From Pseudomonas sivasensis (GTDB lineage: Bacteria; Pseudomonadota; Gammaproteobacteria; Pseudomonadales; Pseudomonadaceae): 64,000 nucleotides of DNA. Shown piece by piece: positions 10,190 through 19,743 of this stretch (the stretch's first letter is position 1; each line of letters begins with the position of its first letter). Under the pieces are notes generated by a model. The model worked only from the letters and a program-made list of their open reading frames with translations. It ran no database searches and was not told the DNA's origin. The position numbers and the translations under genes were made by a program. The stretch is from contig NZ_JAAOWU010000006.1 of NCBI RefSeq assembly GCF_013778505.1, forward strand, positions 62,001-126,000, given 5' to 3'.

Positions 10190-10915
10190 ATGGATTTCTT
10201 TTCAATGCTCGCTCGCTGGTTTCCCGCTGCAATCAATACTCGTCCTACAGAATGGAGCCGGGCCGCCATTGGCATGGCACTGGGTACATTGTTCAGTGTC
10301 TGGCTCTGTGCCCAGGTATTTGGCATGGAGGTGGCGCTGCACCTGCTCGGCCCGCTAGGGGCCTCGGCGGTGTTGTTGTTTGCCGTCTCCTCCGGTGCGC
10401 TGGCGCAACCCTGGTCGATCATCGGCAGCTACCTGTGCGCCGGTGTCGTGGCATTGCTGGTCGCGCGGGTTCTCGGACGCACCTTGGGCGGCGCTTGCCT
10501 GGCGGCCGGCATGGCAGTGGTGTTGATGTGCTGGCTGCGTTGCCTGCACCCACCCGCAGGTGGCCTGGCCATGACCCTGGTGCTGGCCGACCCGGCTTCC
10601 GCCGCACTGGGCTGGCATGAGTTGGGCGCTGTGCTGCTCGGCGCCAGCGCCCTGCTGGCATGTGCGCTGGCCTACAACAACGCCACTCGCACGCGTTATC
10701 CCAAGGGGGCTGTCGAGTCCCCTTCGGCCGTATTGAATACCCCCGATGCAGCGCGAAACGCTGCCGTGACCGCCGCCGATTTGAAGCTGGCGCTTGCCGA
10801 GATGGAGCAGTTCTACGACGTGGCGCCCGCAGAGCTTGAACAACTGATTCACGCGGCCGAAACCCACGCGCGCCGTCGCAGCATCGGCGAAGTACTGGCC
10901 AACCGCGTGCCCTGA
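10190..10915 (+). CDS. HPP family integral membrane protein
   Basis: Carries the signature HPPAGG in the fourth hydrophobic segment and four to five helices over the first 170 residues, then a soluble tail of about 70 residues with a coiled-coil-like stretch (LKLALAEMEQFYDVAPAELEQL). HPP-family proteins are putative transporters; a role in nitrite transport is reported for plant and cyanobacterial members, so function here stays open. The frame is open from 10127, but a likely terminator hairpin lies at 10144-10178, so MDFFSMLARWF at 10190 (or Met at 10205) is preferred. No strong ribosome site separates these two. Confidence 0.8.
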   Translation: MDFFSMLARWFPAAINTRPTEWSRAAIGMALGTLFSVWLCAQVFGMEVALHLLGPLGASAVLLFAVSSGALAQPWSIIGSYLCAGVVALLVARVLGRTLGGACLAAGMAVVLMCWLRCLHPPAGGLAMTLVLADPASAALGWHELGAVLLGASALLACALAYNNATRTRYPKGAVESPSAVLNTPDAARNAAVTAADLKLALAEMEQFYDVAPAELEQLIHAAETHARRRSIGEVLANRVP

Positions 10916-11057
10916 GCAGAGGCCCGGGCGCCCTGCATAAATGCAACAACCACCTGCATGATTCCGGGTTGTACTGCGCAAATTTGCACTGGTACGATCG
11001 CGAGATGGTTCGTCCCCGAACATCTTGATAAAGAACAATAAAAGCAGGGAGTTAGAG

Positions 11058-12161
11058 ATGACTGCTCAGGTTTCATCCGAAGCAAGCCGCGCCGATTCGC
11101 CTCAGGAAGAGGTACTGGCCGACGTCCGCAACCATATCGGCCACCTCACCCTTAACCGCCCTGCGGGTTTAAACGCCATCACCCTCGACATGGTTCGCAG
11201 CCTGACCCGGCACCTGGAGGCCTGGTCCGACGATCCATCGGTCTACGCCGTGGTCCTGCGAGGCACCGGCGACAAAGCCTTCTGTGCCGGCGGCGATATC
11301 CGTTCCCTGTACGACAGCTTCAAGAATGGCGACACCCTTCACGAAGATTTCTTCGTCGAGGAATACGCCCTCGACCTCGCCATCCACCACTACCGTAAGC
11401 CCGTGCTGGCGTTGATGGACGGGTTTGTCCTCGGCGGTGGCATGGGCCTGGTGCAAGGTGCCGATTTACGCGTCGTTACCGAGCGCAGCCGCCTGGGCAT
11501 GCCGGAAGTGGCCATTGGTTATTTTCCCGACGTGGGTGGCAGCTATTTCCTGCCGCGCATTCCGGGCGAACTGGGGATTTACCTCGGCGTCACCGGCGTG
11601 CAGATCCGCGCCGCCGATGCACTGTATTGCGGTTTGGCGGACTGGTACCTCGACAGCAACAAGCTCGCCGAGCTGGACCAGAAACTCGACCACCTGCAAT
11701 GGCACGACTCTGCGCTCAAAGACTTGCAAGGTGTGTTGGCAAAGCTTGCGGTGCAGCAGCTGCCCGATGCGCCTTTGGCAGCCTTGCGCCCGGCGATCGA
11801 CCATTTCTTCGGGTTGCCGGATGTGCCGAGCATCGTTGAGCAATTACAGGCCGTCACCGTTGCCGACAGCCATGAATGGGCGCTCAACACGGCCCACCTG
11901 ATGCAGACCCGCTCGCCCCTGGCCATGGCCGTGACTTTGCAAATGTTGCGCAAAGGCCGCCGCCTGTCGTTGGAACAGTGTTTCGCCCTGGAACTGCACT
12001 TGGACCGGCAATGGTTCAAGCGCGGCGACCTGATCGAAGGCGTGCGCGCCCTGATCATCGACAAGGACAAAACCCCGCGCTGGAACCCGCCAACGTTGCA
12101 TGGGCTATCAGTTGCCCACGTCGAAAGCTTCTTCCAACAGTTCGAGCAAATTGCGAGATAA
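11058..12161 (+). CDS. 3-hydroxyisobutyryl-CoA hydrolase (enoyl-CoA hydratase/isomerase family)
   Basis: Crotonase-fold protein of 367 residues, longer than a plain hydratase and with the C-terminal ECH_2 extension typical of 3-hydroxyisobutyryl-CoA hydrolases. The oxyanion-hole segments FCAGGDIRSLYD and GFVLGGGMGLVQGADLRVV and the region MPEVAIGYFPDVGGSYFL are visible. It would hydrolyse 3-hydroxyisobutyryl-CoA in valine breakdown. The start at 11058 follows AGGGAG by seven bases; the frame is open from TTG 11025. It is three bases from the acyl-CoA dehydrogenase gene, fitting a valine-degradation pair. Confidence 0.85.
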   Translation: MTAQVSSEASRADSPQEEVLADVRNHIGHLTLNRPAGLNAITLDMVRSLTRHLEAWSDDPSVYAVVLRGTGDKAFCAGGDIRSLYDSFKNGDTLHEDFFVEEYALDLAIHHYRKPVLALMDGFVLGGGMGLVQGADLRVVTERSRLGMPEVAIGYFPDVGGSYFLPRIPGELGIYLGVTGVQIRAADALYCGLADWYLDSNKLAELDQKLDHLQWHDSALKDLQGVLAKLAVQQLPDAPLAALRPAIDHFFGLPDVPSIVEQLQAVTVADSHEWALNTAHLMQTRSPLAMAVTLQMLRKGRRLSLEQCFALELHLDRQWFKRGDLIEGVRALIIDKDKTPRWNPPTLHGLSVAHVESFFQQFEQIAR

Positions 12162-12164
12162 GCC

Positions 12165-13316
12165 ATGCAAGACATTGAATACACTGAAGAACAAGTGATG
12201 ATCCGCGACATGGCGCGTGACTTCGCCCGACGTGAAATCGCCCCATCTGCCCAAGCCTGGGAAAAAGCCGGCTGGATTGACGACAACCTGGTAGCCAAGA
12301 TGGGCGAACTCGGCCTGCTGGGTATGGTGGTCCCGGAAGAATGGGGCGGCACCTACGTCGACTACGTGGCTTATGCCCTGGCGGTGGAAGAGATTTCTGC
12401 CGGCGATGGCGCCACCGGCGCACTGATGAGTATCCACAATTCAGTGGGTTGCGGGCCGATCCTCAACTACGGCACAACGGCGCAGAAAGAAACCTGGTTG
12501 GCAGAACTTGCCAGTGGCCAGGCGATTGGCTGCTTCTGCCTGACCGAACCCCAGGCCGGTTCCGAAGCCCACAATCTGCGCACTCGCGCTGAGCTGCGTG
12601 ACGGCCAGTGGGTGATCAACGGCGCCAAGCAATTCGTCAGCAACGGCAAGCGCGCCAAGTTGGCTATCGTGTTTGCCGTGACTGATCCGAACTTGGGCAA
12701 GAAAGGCATTTCCGCTTTCCTCGTGCCCACCGACACCCCTGGCTTTGTGGTGGACCGCACCGAACACAAGATGGGCATTCGGGCTTCTGACACCTGTGCC
12801 GTCACCCTCAACCAATGCACAGTTCCCGAAGCCAACTTACTGGGCGAGCGCGGCAAAGGCTTGGCGATTGCGCTGTCGAACCTGGAAGGTGGCCGCATCG
12901 GTATCGCCGCCCAGGCCCTGGGTATCGCGCGAGCAGCGTTTGAAGCGGCGCTGGCCTACGCCCGGGACCGGGTGCAGTTCGACAAGGCGATCATCGAGCA
13001 TCAGAGCGTGGCTAATTTGCTGGCGGACATGCAGACCCGCTTGAACGCGGCCCGCCTGCTGATCCTGCACGCAGCGCGCCTGCGCAGTGCCGGCAAGCCG
13101 TGCCTGTCGGAAGCGTCACAAGCCAAACTGTTTGCCTCGGAAATGGCGGAGAAGGTCTGCTCGTCAGCGATGCAGATACATGGCGGCTACGGCTACCTGG
13201 AGGATTACCCGGTGGAGCGTTACTACCGGGATGCGCGGATCACGCAGATTTACGAGGGGACCAGCGAGATTCAGCGGATGGTGATTGCTAGGGAACTCAA
13301 GAACTACCAGCTCTGA
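12165..13316 (+). CDS. acyl-CoA dehydrogenase, isobutyryl-CoA dehydrogenase-like
   Basis: FAD flavoprotein of 383 residues with the full acyl-CoA dehydrogenase layout: helical N-domain, [17 protein letters not shown] and [16 protein letters not shown] in the beta domain, and the C-terminal [16 protein letters not shown] carrying the usual catalytic Glu. Together with the hydrolase gene just upstream it suggests isobutyryl-CoA to methacrylyl-CoA oxidation in valine catabolism. Substrate choice is inferred from context; the family is certain. Confidence 0.85.
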   Translation: MQDIEYTEEQVMIRDMARDFARREIAPSAQAWEKAGWIDDNLVAKMGELGLLGMVVPEEWGGTYVDYVAYALAVEEISAGDGATGALMSIHNSVGCGPILNYGTTAQKETWLAELASGQAIGCFCLTEPQAGSEAHNLRTRAELRDGQWVINGAKQFVSNGKRAKLAIVFAVTDPNLGKKGISAFLVPTDTPGFVVDRTEHKMGIRASDTCAVTLNQCTVPEANLLGERGKGLAIALSNLEGGRIGIAAQALGIARAAFEAALAYARDRVQFDKAIIEHQSVANLLADMQTRLNAARLLILHAARLRSAGKPCLSEASQAKLFASEMAEKVCSSAMQIHGGYGYLEDYPVERYYRDARITQIYEGTSEIQRMVIARELKNYQL

Positions 13317-13334
13317 CAGACACCAACGAACTAC

Positions 13335-13362
13335 TGTGGGAGGAGGCAAGCCCCCTCCCACA
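13335..13362. repeat. REP-like hairpin between convergent operons, probable bidirectional terminator
   Basis: TGTGGGAGGAGG and CCCCCTCCCACA pair over 12 positions with one mismatch around the loop CAAG. It lies between two operons that meet tail to tail. The same outer arm and the same CAAG loop recur at 46911-46936, again between convergent genes, so this is a repeated element of the genome, of the Pseudomonas REP type. Confidence 0.75.
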
Positions 13363-13389
13363 TTTGCACTTCAGTACATGAAGATTGGC

Positions 13390-14163
13390 TTACTTATCCT
13401 TGAACTCTGGCGCGCGCTTGGCCACAAACGCCGCCATACCTTCCTTCTGATCCAGCGTCGCAAACGCCGCATGGAACACACGGCGCTCAAAGCGCACGCC
13501 TTCGGACAGGCTCACTTCAAACGCACGGTTCACGCTTTCCTTGACCATCATGCTGATTGGCACCGACTTGCCAGCAATCAGCGTGGCGACCTTCAGCGCT
13601 TCATCCAGCAGCTCATCGGCCGGCACGATGCGCGCGACAATCCCGCAACGCTCCGCTTCCACCGCATCGATAAAGCGCCCGGTCAGGCACATTTCCATGG
13701 CCTTGGCCTTGCCTACCGCGCGGGTCAGGCGCTGGGTGCCGCCCATGCCGGGCAGGACGCCGAGGTTGATCTCTGGCTGGCCGAATTTGGCGCCATCACC
13801 CGCCAGGATGAAGTCGCACATCAGCGCCAGTTCGCAGCCGCCGCCCAAAGCAAAACCGTTGACGGCGGCAATGATCGGCTTGCGTCGGTTGGCCACGCGG
13901 TCGCTGTCGCTGAACAGGTCATCGAGGTAAATCTGCGGGTAGGTCAGCTCGGCCATTTCCTTGATATCGGCGCCGGCCGCAAAGGCTTTCTTCGAACCGG
14001 TCAGCACGATGCAGCCGATGTGCGGATTAGCTTCCAGATCATCCAGCGCCTGGTTCAACTCACTGACCAACTGCGCATTCAGCGCATTCAGGGCTTGCGG
14101 ACGATTCAGGGTAATCAGCCCGACGCGGCCCTGGACGTCGAGCAAAATGGTTTCGTAACTCAT
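13390..14163 (-). CDS. enoyl-CoA hydratase (tiglyl-CoA hydratase candidate)
   Basis: Classic 257-residue crotonase with [13 protein letters not shown], the [16 protein letters not shown] oxyanion-hole segment and [20 protein letters not shown]. It hydrates trans-2-enoyl-CoA to 3-hydroxyacyl-CoA. It is the last gene of a four-gene unit (dehydrogenase SDR, thiolase, acyl-CoA dehydrogenase, hydratase) that covers all steps from 2-methylbutyryl-CoA to acetyl-CoA and propionyl-CoA. The same arrangement is known in P. putida as the fadB2x-fadAx-acyl-CoA dehydrogenase-fadB1x region. Substrate remains an inference. Confidence 0.88.
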   Translation of the reverse strand: MSYETILLDVQGRVGLITLNRPQALNALNAQLVSELNQALDDLEANPHIGCIVLTGSKKAFAAGADIKEMAELTYPQIYLDDLFSDSDRVANRRKPIIAAVNGFALGGGCELALMCDFILAGDGAKFGQPEINLGVLPGMGGTQRLTRAVGKAKAMEMCLTGRFIDAVEAERCGIVARIVPADELLDEALKVATLIAGKSVPISMMVKESVNRAFEVSLSEGVRFERRVFHAAFATLDQKEGMAAFVAKRAPEFKDK

Positions 14164-14174
14164 GTATCGGCTCC

Positions 14175-15302
14175 TTAGAGATTGCGTGAGATGACCATGC
14201 GTTGAATATCGCTGGTGCCTTCGTAGATCTGGCAGACCCGCACATCGCGGTAGATCCGCTCCAGGGGAAAGTCGCTCAGGTAACCGTAACCGCCCAAGGT
14301 TTGCAAGGCAGCCGAACAGACTTTTTCGGCCATTTCCGAGGCAAACAGCTTGGCCATCGACGCTTCCACCAGCGCCGGCTTGCCGCTGTCGCGCAAGGCG
14401 GCGGCGTAATGCACCATCTGCCGTGCCACGGCGATTTGCGTGGCCATGTCGGCGAGTCGGAAGGCTACCGCCTGGTGTTCGATCAGCGGTTTGCCGAAAC
14501 TCTCGCGCTCGCGGGCGTAGTCGCGCGCTGCTTCAAACGCGGCACGGGCCATGCCCACTGCTTGCGAGGCGATGCCCACGCGGCCGCCTTCGAGGTTGGC
14601 CAGGGCGATCTTGTAGCCTTCACCCTCCTCACCCAAACGGTTGGCCACCGGGACCTTCACGTCTTCAAACAGAATCTGGCACGTGTCGGACGCATGCTGC
14701 CCCAACTTGTCCTCGACCCGCGCGACGCTGTAGCCCGGCGAATCGGTGGGCACGATAAACGCGCTGATCCCGCGTTTGCCTGCCGCTGGGTCGGTAACGG
14801 CAAACACAATCACCACCCCAGCGTTTTGCCCGGAGGTGATGAACTGTTTACAACCGTTGAGCACGTAGTGGTCACCGTCCAGACGCGCGCGGGTTTTCAG
14901 GCTGCTGGCGTCGGAACCGGCCTGCGGTTCGGTCAAGGCAAAGGCCCCCAGCATGGCGCCGCTGGCCAGAGGCGTGAGGAACTGCGTTTTTTGCTGGTCG
15001 TTGCCGAACTTGAGGATGGGCACGCACCCCACCGAGTTGTGCACGCTCATGATGGTGGAGCAGGCTCCATCACCGGCGGCAATTTCTTCCAGGGCCATGG
15101 CGTAAGCCAGGTAGCCGGTATCGCAACCGCCCCATTGCTCCGGCACCAGCATGCCGAAAAACCCCAGTTCGGCCATCTCGCCGATGGCCGAACTGGGAAA
15201 GCGGTGCTCGCGATCCCATTCGGCGGCGAAAGGTTTGAGACGTTCCTGGGCGAATTGCCGGGCCGCGTCGCTGATTTGCAGTTGTTCGTCATTGGGCAGC
15301 AT
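14175..15302 (-). CDS. acyl-CoA dehydrogenase, short/branched-chain type
   Basis: 375-residue flavoenzyme with [35 protein letters not shown] and the C-terminal [17 protein letters not shown] carrying the catalytic Glu. Resembles short/branched-chain (2-methylbutyryl-CoA) dehydrogenases. It is third in the minus-strand unit, nine bases after the thiolase gene and eleven before the hydratase gene, so co-transcription is nearly certain. It shares the general fold with the dehydrogenase at 12165-13316 but is a distinct paralogue. Confidence 0.87.
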   Translation of the reverse strand: MLPNDEQLQISDAARQFAQERLKPFAAEWDREHRFPSSAIGEMAELGFFGMLVPEQWGGCDTGYLAYAMALEEIAAGDGACSTIMSVHNSVGCVPILKFGNDQQKTQFLTPLASGAMLGAFALTEPQAGSDASSLKTRARLDGDHYVLNGCKQFITSGQNAGVVIVFAVTDPAAGKRGISAFIVPTDSPGYSVARVEDKLGQHASDTCQILFEDVKVPVANRLGEEGEGYKIALANLEGGRVGIASQAVGMARAAFEAARDYARERESFGKPLIEHQAVAFRLADMATQIAVARQMVHYAAALRDSGKPALVEASMAKLFASEMAEKVCSAALQTLGGYGYLSDFPLERIYRDVRVCQIYEGTSDIQRMVISRNL

Positions 15303-15311
15303 CGTGGCTCC

Positions 15312-16496
15312 TTAATACAGGCATTCAACGGCCATGGCTGTGGCTTCACCACCGCCGATGCAGATCGCGGCAACGCCACGCTTGAGGCCCTTCTGGCGCA
15401 GGGCCGAGAGCAAGGTCACCAGGATGCGGGCACCCGAGGCACCAATCGGGTGGCCGAGGGCGCAGGCACCGCCGTGCACGTTGACCTTGGAATGGGGGAT
15501 TTGCAGCTTGCTCATGGTCACTAGGCTGACCACCGCGAAGGCTTCGTTGATCTCGAACAGATCCACTTCATCAAGGTTCCAGCCGGTCTTGCTCATCAAT
15601 TTGCGAATCGCACCCACTGGCGCCACGGGAAACAGCCCCGGCTCATCGGCAAATGCAGCATGCCCATGGATCACCGCCAACGGCTTGAGCCCACGCTTGT
15701 GCGCCTCGGACTCGCGCATCAGCAGCAGCGCCGCAGCACCGTCGGAAATCGAGCTGGAGTTGGCCGCTGTCACCGTGCCGCCTTCGCGAAACGCCGGTTT
15801 GAGGCTGGCAATCTTGTCCAGCTTGGCTTTGGGGGGCTGCTCATCGTGCAGAATGGTTTTTTGCTCTTTGCCGACAGTGACCTGTACCGGGACGATTTCG
15901 GCAGCGAAGTTGCCGTGGGTAATCGCCTCCTGAGCGCGGGTCAGGGAGGCAATGGCGAAGGCGTCCTGGGCTTCACGGGTGAAGCCGTTATGCAGGGCGC
16001 AGTCTTCGGCGAAGGTGCCCATCAGACGGCCCTTGTCGTAAGCGTCTTCCAGGCCGTCGAGGAACATGTGGTCGAGGACGCGGCCATGACCCATGCGGTA
16101 GCCACTGCGGGCGCGGTCCAGCAAATACGGCGCGTTGGACATGCTCTCCATACCGCCAGCAATCACCACATCGACACTGCCCGCCAGCAGTGAATCATGG
16201 GCCAGGATGGCGGCTTCCATACCTGAGCCGCACATCTTGTTGAGGGTGGTGCAACGGGTGGACTTGTCCAACCCGGCGCCCAATGCCGCTTGCCGCGCTG
16301 GCGCCTGGCCCAGGCCAGCAGGGAGTACGCAGCCAAACAGCACTTCATCCACGGCGTCGGTGGCGATACCGGCGCGCTCAACCGCTGCACGAATAGCGGC
16401 GGCACCGAGTTGAGGCGCGGTCAGTCCCTTGAGGTCACCCTGGAACCCGCCCATGGGCGTGCGCACGGCGCTGACAATCACGATGGGATCAGTCAT
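15312..16496 (-). CDS. acetyl-CoA C-acyltransferase (thiolase)
   Basis: 394-residue thiolase. The nucleophilic Cys is C89 in LNKMCGSGMEAAI, the His is in ALGHPIGASGAR and the second Cys in AICIGGGEATA. It would cleave 2-methylacetoacetyl-CoA (or acetoacetyl-CoA) in the isoleucine route. Twelve bases separate it from the SDR gene upstream. A biosynthetic thiolase for polyhydroxybutyrate is the alternative, but no phaB or phaC lies nearby. Confidence 0.9.
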   Translation of the reverse strand: MTDPIVIVSAVRTPMGGFQGDLKGLTAPQLGAAAIRAAVERAGIATDAVDEVLFGCVLPAGLGQAPARQAALGAGLDKSTRCTTLNKMCGSGMEAAILAHDSLLAGSVDVVIAGGMESMSNAPYLLDRARSGYRMGHGRVLDHMFLDGLEDAYDKGRLMGTFAEDCALHNGFTREAQDAFAIASLTRAQEAITHGNFAAEIVPVQVTVGKEQKTILHDEQPPKAKLDKIASLKPAFREGGTVTAANSSSISDGAAALLLMRESEAHKRGLKPLAVIHGHAAFADEPGLFPVAPVGAIRKLMSKTGWNLDEVDLFEINEAFAVVSLVTMSKLQIPHSKVNVHGGACALGHPIGASGARILVTLLSALRQKGLKRGVAAICIGGGEATAMAVECLY

Positions 16497-16508
16497 GGGT
16501 CACTCTCC

Positions 16509-17276
16509 TTACTTGGCTGCCATGCGCAAGGCGCCGTCAAGACGGATCACCTCGCCATTGAGCATGCTGTTTTCAATGATGTGCCGCACCAGTGCGGCGT
16601 ATTCGGCAGGCTTGCCCAGGCGTGGCGGGAATGGCACGCCGGCGGCCAGGGAGTCGCGCACTTGCGGCGTCATGCCGGCCATCATGGGCGTCTCGAAGAT
16701 ACCGGGAGCGATGGTCATTACGCGAATACCGAAACGCGCCAATTCACGAGCCGCGGGCAGTGTGAGGCTGGCGATGGCACCTTTGGAGGCCGCATACGCA
16801 GCCTGACCGATTTGCCCATCGAAGGCGGCCACGGAAGCGGTATTGATGATCACGCCGCGTTCACCGTCGGCATTCGCTTCGGTTTCCGCAATGGCCGCAG
16901 CGGCCAGGCGTAACAGGTTGAAGCTGCCGATCAGGTTGACGTTGATCACCTGGGCGAAGTTCGCCAGAACGTGAGGGCCGTTCTTGCCGAGAATTTTCTC
17001 GCCGCGCACCACGCCTGCGCAATTGACCAACCCGTGCAAGCCGCCAAAGGTAGAAACCGTGGCTTGAACGGCGGTTTCAGCAGCAGCTTCCTGGCTGATG
17101 TCAGCCACCGCACTGCGGGCGTTTTCACCCAATTGCTTGGCCTTGGCGGCGACCGCTTCGGCGTTCAAATCCACCAGCATCACCTTGGCACCAGCGGCGA
17201 TCAGCATCTCAGCGGTGGCCGCGCCGAGGCCCGAAGCGCCGCCGCTGACCAGAAAAACCTTGTTTTCAATCTGCAT
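16509..17276 (-). CDS. 3-hydroxyacyl-CoA dehydrogenase, SDR (type II) family
   Basis: 255-residue short-chain dehydrogenase similar in layout to mammalian HSD17B10. NAD site [10 protein letters not shown] at residues 11-20; catalytic S148, Y161 and K165 (YAASK). It would oxidise 2-methyl-3-hydroxybutyryl-CoA. Two adjacent ATG codons (17279 and 17276) follow AAGGAAAC; the second has the better spacing and gives [13 protein letters not shown]. First gene of the four-gene unit; its promoter should lie in the 290-base divergent gap to the bestrophin gene, where no clear box was found. Confidence 0.88.
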   Translation of the reverse strand: MQIENKVFLVSGGASGLGAATAEMLIAAGAKVMLVDLNAEAVAAKAKQLGENARSAVADISQEAAAETAVQATVSTFGGLHGLVNCAGVVRGEKILGKNGPHVLANFAQVINVNLIGSFNLLRLAAAAIAETEANADGERGVIINTASVAAFDGQIGQAAYAASKGAIASLTLPAARELARFGIRVMTIAPGIFETPMMAGMTPQVRDSLAAGVPFPPRLGKPAEYAALVRHIIENSMLNGEVIRLDGALRMAAK

Positions 17277-17566
17277 CATTGTTTCCTTGAACGATGGACC
17301 GGGTAACGAGCGTATGGCCCAGATAGTCGCTTGGGTGCTGCACAGCGACAATGGTCAAAGCTTTCAACATGGCTGACTGGTTTGGCCAAGGGGGCAAGGC
17401 ACTGGTGGTGAGTGGACTTGCCCCGCCCACCACAGAGGCCTGCTTAACACAGAAGCTGGCGCACCTCCGATCATAGACCCCACCGATCAGCCGGTAAGCC
17501 CAAGCGATTGGACGCCCTCCCTATCAGCTTCTAACCTGATGGACTGCGCCACCAAAGAAGCCCCCC

Positions 17567-18490
17567 ATGATCGTGCGTCCTAAACCCAATCTCCTGGGTA
17601 TCCTGTTTTCCCTCAAAGGTTCGATTGCCAAACGCATCGCCCTGCGCAGCCTACTGGTCACGTTGCTGGCGTCAGTGATCGTGCTCGTGGAAACCCTGCA
17701 CCCCGCGTACTTCTCCAAGGTCAACGCCACGCCCTTCACCTTGCTCGGGCTCTCGTTGTCGATCTTCATGAGCTTTCGCAACAATGCCTGCTATGACCGT
17801 TGGTGGGAGGGCCGCAAGCAGTTGGGGCAGATGATCATCGAGGTGCGCTCGCTGATCCGTGAAACACAAGTACTCGCCGATGCCGCTGAACGTGCGCGCG
17901 TGTTGCGCGGGCTGGGGGGCTTTGCCCATGGGTTGATCGCACGACTGCGCCATGAAAATGAAGCCCAGGCGATACAGCCCTGGGCCAGTGTGGAAGCGGA
18001 CCATCCCAACCTGCCGGACCGTGTGCTGCAACAGCTCGGCGGGCGGTTTTCGGTACTGGCTCAGCAGGGCGTCATCAGCGAATGGCGCTACACCCAGCTG
18101 GAAACCCGCTTGGTCGGCCTGAGTCAGGTTCAGGCCTCGTGCGAGCGGATAAAGACCACGCCACTGCCCTTCCCTTACACGCTGCTTTTGCACCGCACCA
18201 TCTACCTGTTCTGTATTCTGCTGCCTTTCGCCATGGCCGAACCTCTGGGCTGGCTGACACCGGTGTTCACCGCCATTGTCAGCTACACCTTTTTTGGCCT
18301 GGATGAAATCGGCGATGACCTGGAAGACCCGTTCGGCTTTGATGAAAACGACCTGCCCTGCAATGCGCTCCTACGCACCTTGGAGCGTGAGATTCTCGCG
18401 GCGCTGGGCGAAACCGAACTGCCAGCGCCCTTGGAACCAGTGGAGTACGTGCTCACACCTGACGCCGGTTTGACACCTGCCCTGGTCTGA
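17567..18490 (+). CDS. bestrophin-like (UPF0187) membrane channel protein
   Basis: 307-residue member of the bacterial bestrophin family. Features are the N-terminal helix (IALRSLLVTLLASVIVLVETL), the conserved FMSFRNNACYDRWWEGRKQLG segment, two further helices around residues 205-250 and the FFGLDEIGDDLEDPFGFDENDLP motif that follows the last helix. Bacterial homologues form pentameric ion channels in the inner membrane. The gene stands alone between the acyl-CoA operon and the TPR gene. Confidence 0.88.
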   Translation: MIVRPKPNLLGILFSLKGSIAKRIALRSLLVTLLASVIVLVETLHPAYFSKVNATPFTLLGLSLSIFMSFRNNACYDRWWEGRKQLGQMIIEVRSLIRETQVLADAAERARVLRGLGGFAHGLIARLRHENEAQAIQPWASVEADHPNLPDRVLQQLGGRFSVLAQQGVISEWRYTQLETRLVGLSQVQASCERIKTTPLPFPYTLLLHRTIYLFCILLPFAMAEPLGWLTPVFTAIVSYTFFGLDEIGDDLEDPFGFDENDLPCNALLRTLEREILAALGETELPAPLEPVEYVLTPDAGLTPALV

Positions 18491-18539
18491 CCGAAGCTGA
18501 CGGCCTTTGTAATAGCTACTCAAGCTTTCGGACGCCTGC

Positions 18540-19598
18540 ATGTCAAAGTCACGCCGTTACGCCATCGTCGGCCTGTGCGCCCTGTTCTTCATTGTGCTGC
18601 TCACCTGGTATTTCTCCCGCTCCGCCCCGGTGGCTGTGGCTCCCGCGATTGCCCATGGCTACGCCAAAGCGTTGAAACAGGCGCGTAACGGCGAGCCTGG
18701 CGCCGCCCGAGTGCTGTATCAGCAATTGGGCCGCCCGGACCTGACCGATGAGCGCCGCGCCGCCCTGCATGCCGAACTGCACAACTATCCAAGCCCCCAG
18801 GCCCTGAAGCTGGCGGATAAAGACCTGATCAATGAATCGCCGGTGGTGCGCGAAGCGGCGATCCACAGCATTGTCGGCCTTGTGCCCACGGGCCAGCGCA
18901 CCCTGCTGCTGGGCCCGGCGCTGGATGACCCCGAGCAAAGCGTGCGCTTTGCCGCCGCCAATGCTTTGCTCGGCCTGTCGCCGGATACACTTGGCCTGTA
19001 TTTCGGGCCGCTGCAGCAGGTGTTGGACGAATTCGTGAAATACCTCAAGGCCCAGCCCGAAACCGCCGAGGGGTGGATTCAGCTGGCACGCCTCTACATC
19101 CACAGCGCGCTGTTGCCGGAGGCGCAACAGGCCCTGGAACAGGCGATGCGTTTGCAACCGGACAACCTGCAAGCAGTGGTCGCGCAGATCGAGCTGTTGG
19201 ATAAGCAAGGCAAGACCGACGAGTCCCGCCAATTGCTGGCGCGGCAGTTGGCGTCTCACCCCGAATCCGCCTACTTGCAACACGCCCTCGGCATGTGGCT
19301 GCTGCACCATGGCGAGCGGCCTTATGCCCTCCTCGGCCTGTCCAAAGCGGTAGAGCTTGAGCCGGATAATCAGGATTACCGCTACGACCTGGCCACCACC
19401 CTGCACGACCAGCAGGAGCTGGAGGCAGCGCAGCGCCAATTGGAAGAAATCGTCCAGCGCCACCCGGCCAATCGCAAGGCTCGGGTGCTGCTGGTCAACT
19501 ACTGGAAAGAGAGTGGGCAGTTGCAGAATGTCCAAGTGCTGCTGGCTCAGCTTGAGCAACAGAATCCGGACGATCCGGCCTTGCAGCAAGGGCTCTAA
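18540..19598 (+). CDS. membrane-anchored HEAT/TPR repeat protein
   Basis: 352 residues with one N-terminal membrane anchor (residues 8-25) and an otherwise periplasmic or cytoplasmic helical-repeat body. Residues about 85-145 look like HEAT repeats (ESPVVREAAIHSIVGLV, DPEQSVRFAAANALLGL); from about 170 to the end there are TPR repeats (EGWIQLARLYIHSALLPEAQQALEQAMRLQPDN and repeats). Such proteins are scaffolds; some pair with cytochrome c or c-type maturation genes, but no such neighbour is seen here. Partner unknown. Confidence 0.75.
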   Translation: MSKSRRYAIVGLCALFFIVLLTWYFSRSAPVAVAPAIAHGYAKALKQARNGEPGAARVLYQQLGRPDLTDERRAALHAELHNYPSPQALKLADKDLINESPVVREAAIHSIVGLVPTGQRTLLLGPALDDPEQSVRFAAANALLGLSPDTLGLYFGPLQQVLDEFVKYLKAQPETAEGWIQLARLYIHSALLPEAQQALEQAMRLQPDNLQAVVAQIELLDKQGKTDESRQLLARQLASHPESAYLQHALGMWLLHHGERPYALLGLSKAVELEPDNQDYRYDLATTLHDQQELEAAQRQLEEIVQRHPANRKARVLLVNYWKESGQLQNVQVLLAQLEQQNPDDPALQQGL

Positions 19599-19743
19599 GA
19601 CACGCCACGACACCTCGCGGACGGCTCGCCTGTACCGATAAATTGAGCCGTTTGTTGAACGGTTGCATAGTGCCACGGTCAAGTAAACATGGCGTGTTGT
19701 GACGAACATGCCCTTCCACTTGTACGTGACCCGAGGGCACTTC

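Noticed and set aside
14202..15524. 440-residue open frame antisense to the acyl-CoA dehydrogenase at 14175-15302
   Set aside because: Codon shadow of a confident gene; composition rich in Gly, His and Arg, with no family features.
15312..16496. Polyhydroxybutyrate synthesis thiolase (phaA)
   Set aside because: No phaB or phaC nearby; the gene sits in a complete beta-oxidation-like unit.
17277..17566. A REP element in the SDR/bestrophin gap
   Set aside because: GTGGTG and CACCAC flank a CTTGCCCCG-like core, but the arms are short and imperfect compared with the three accepted elements.
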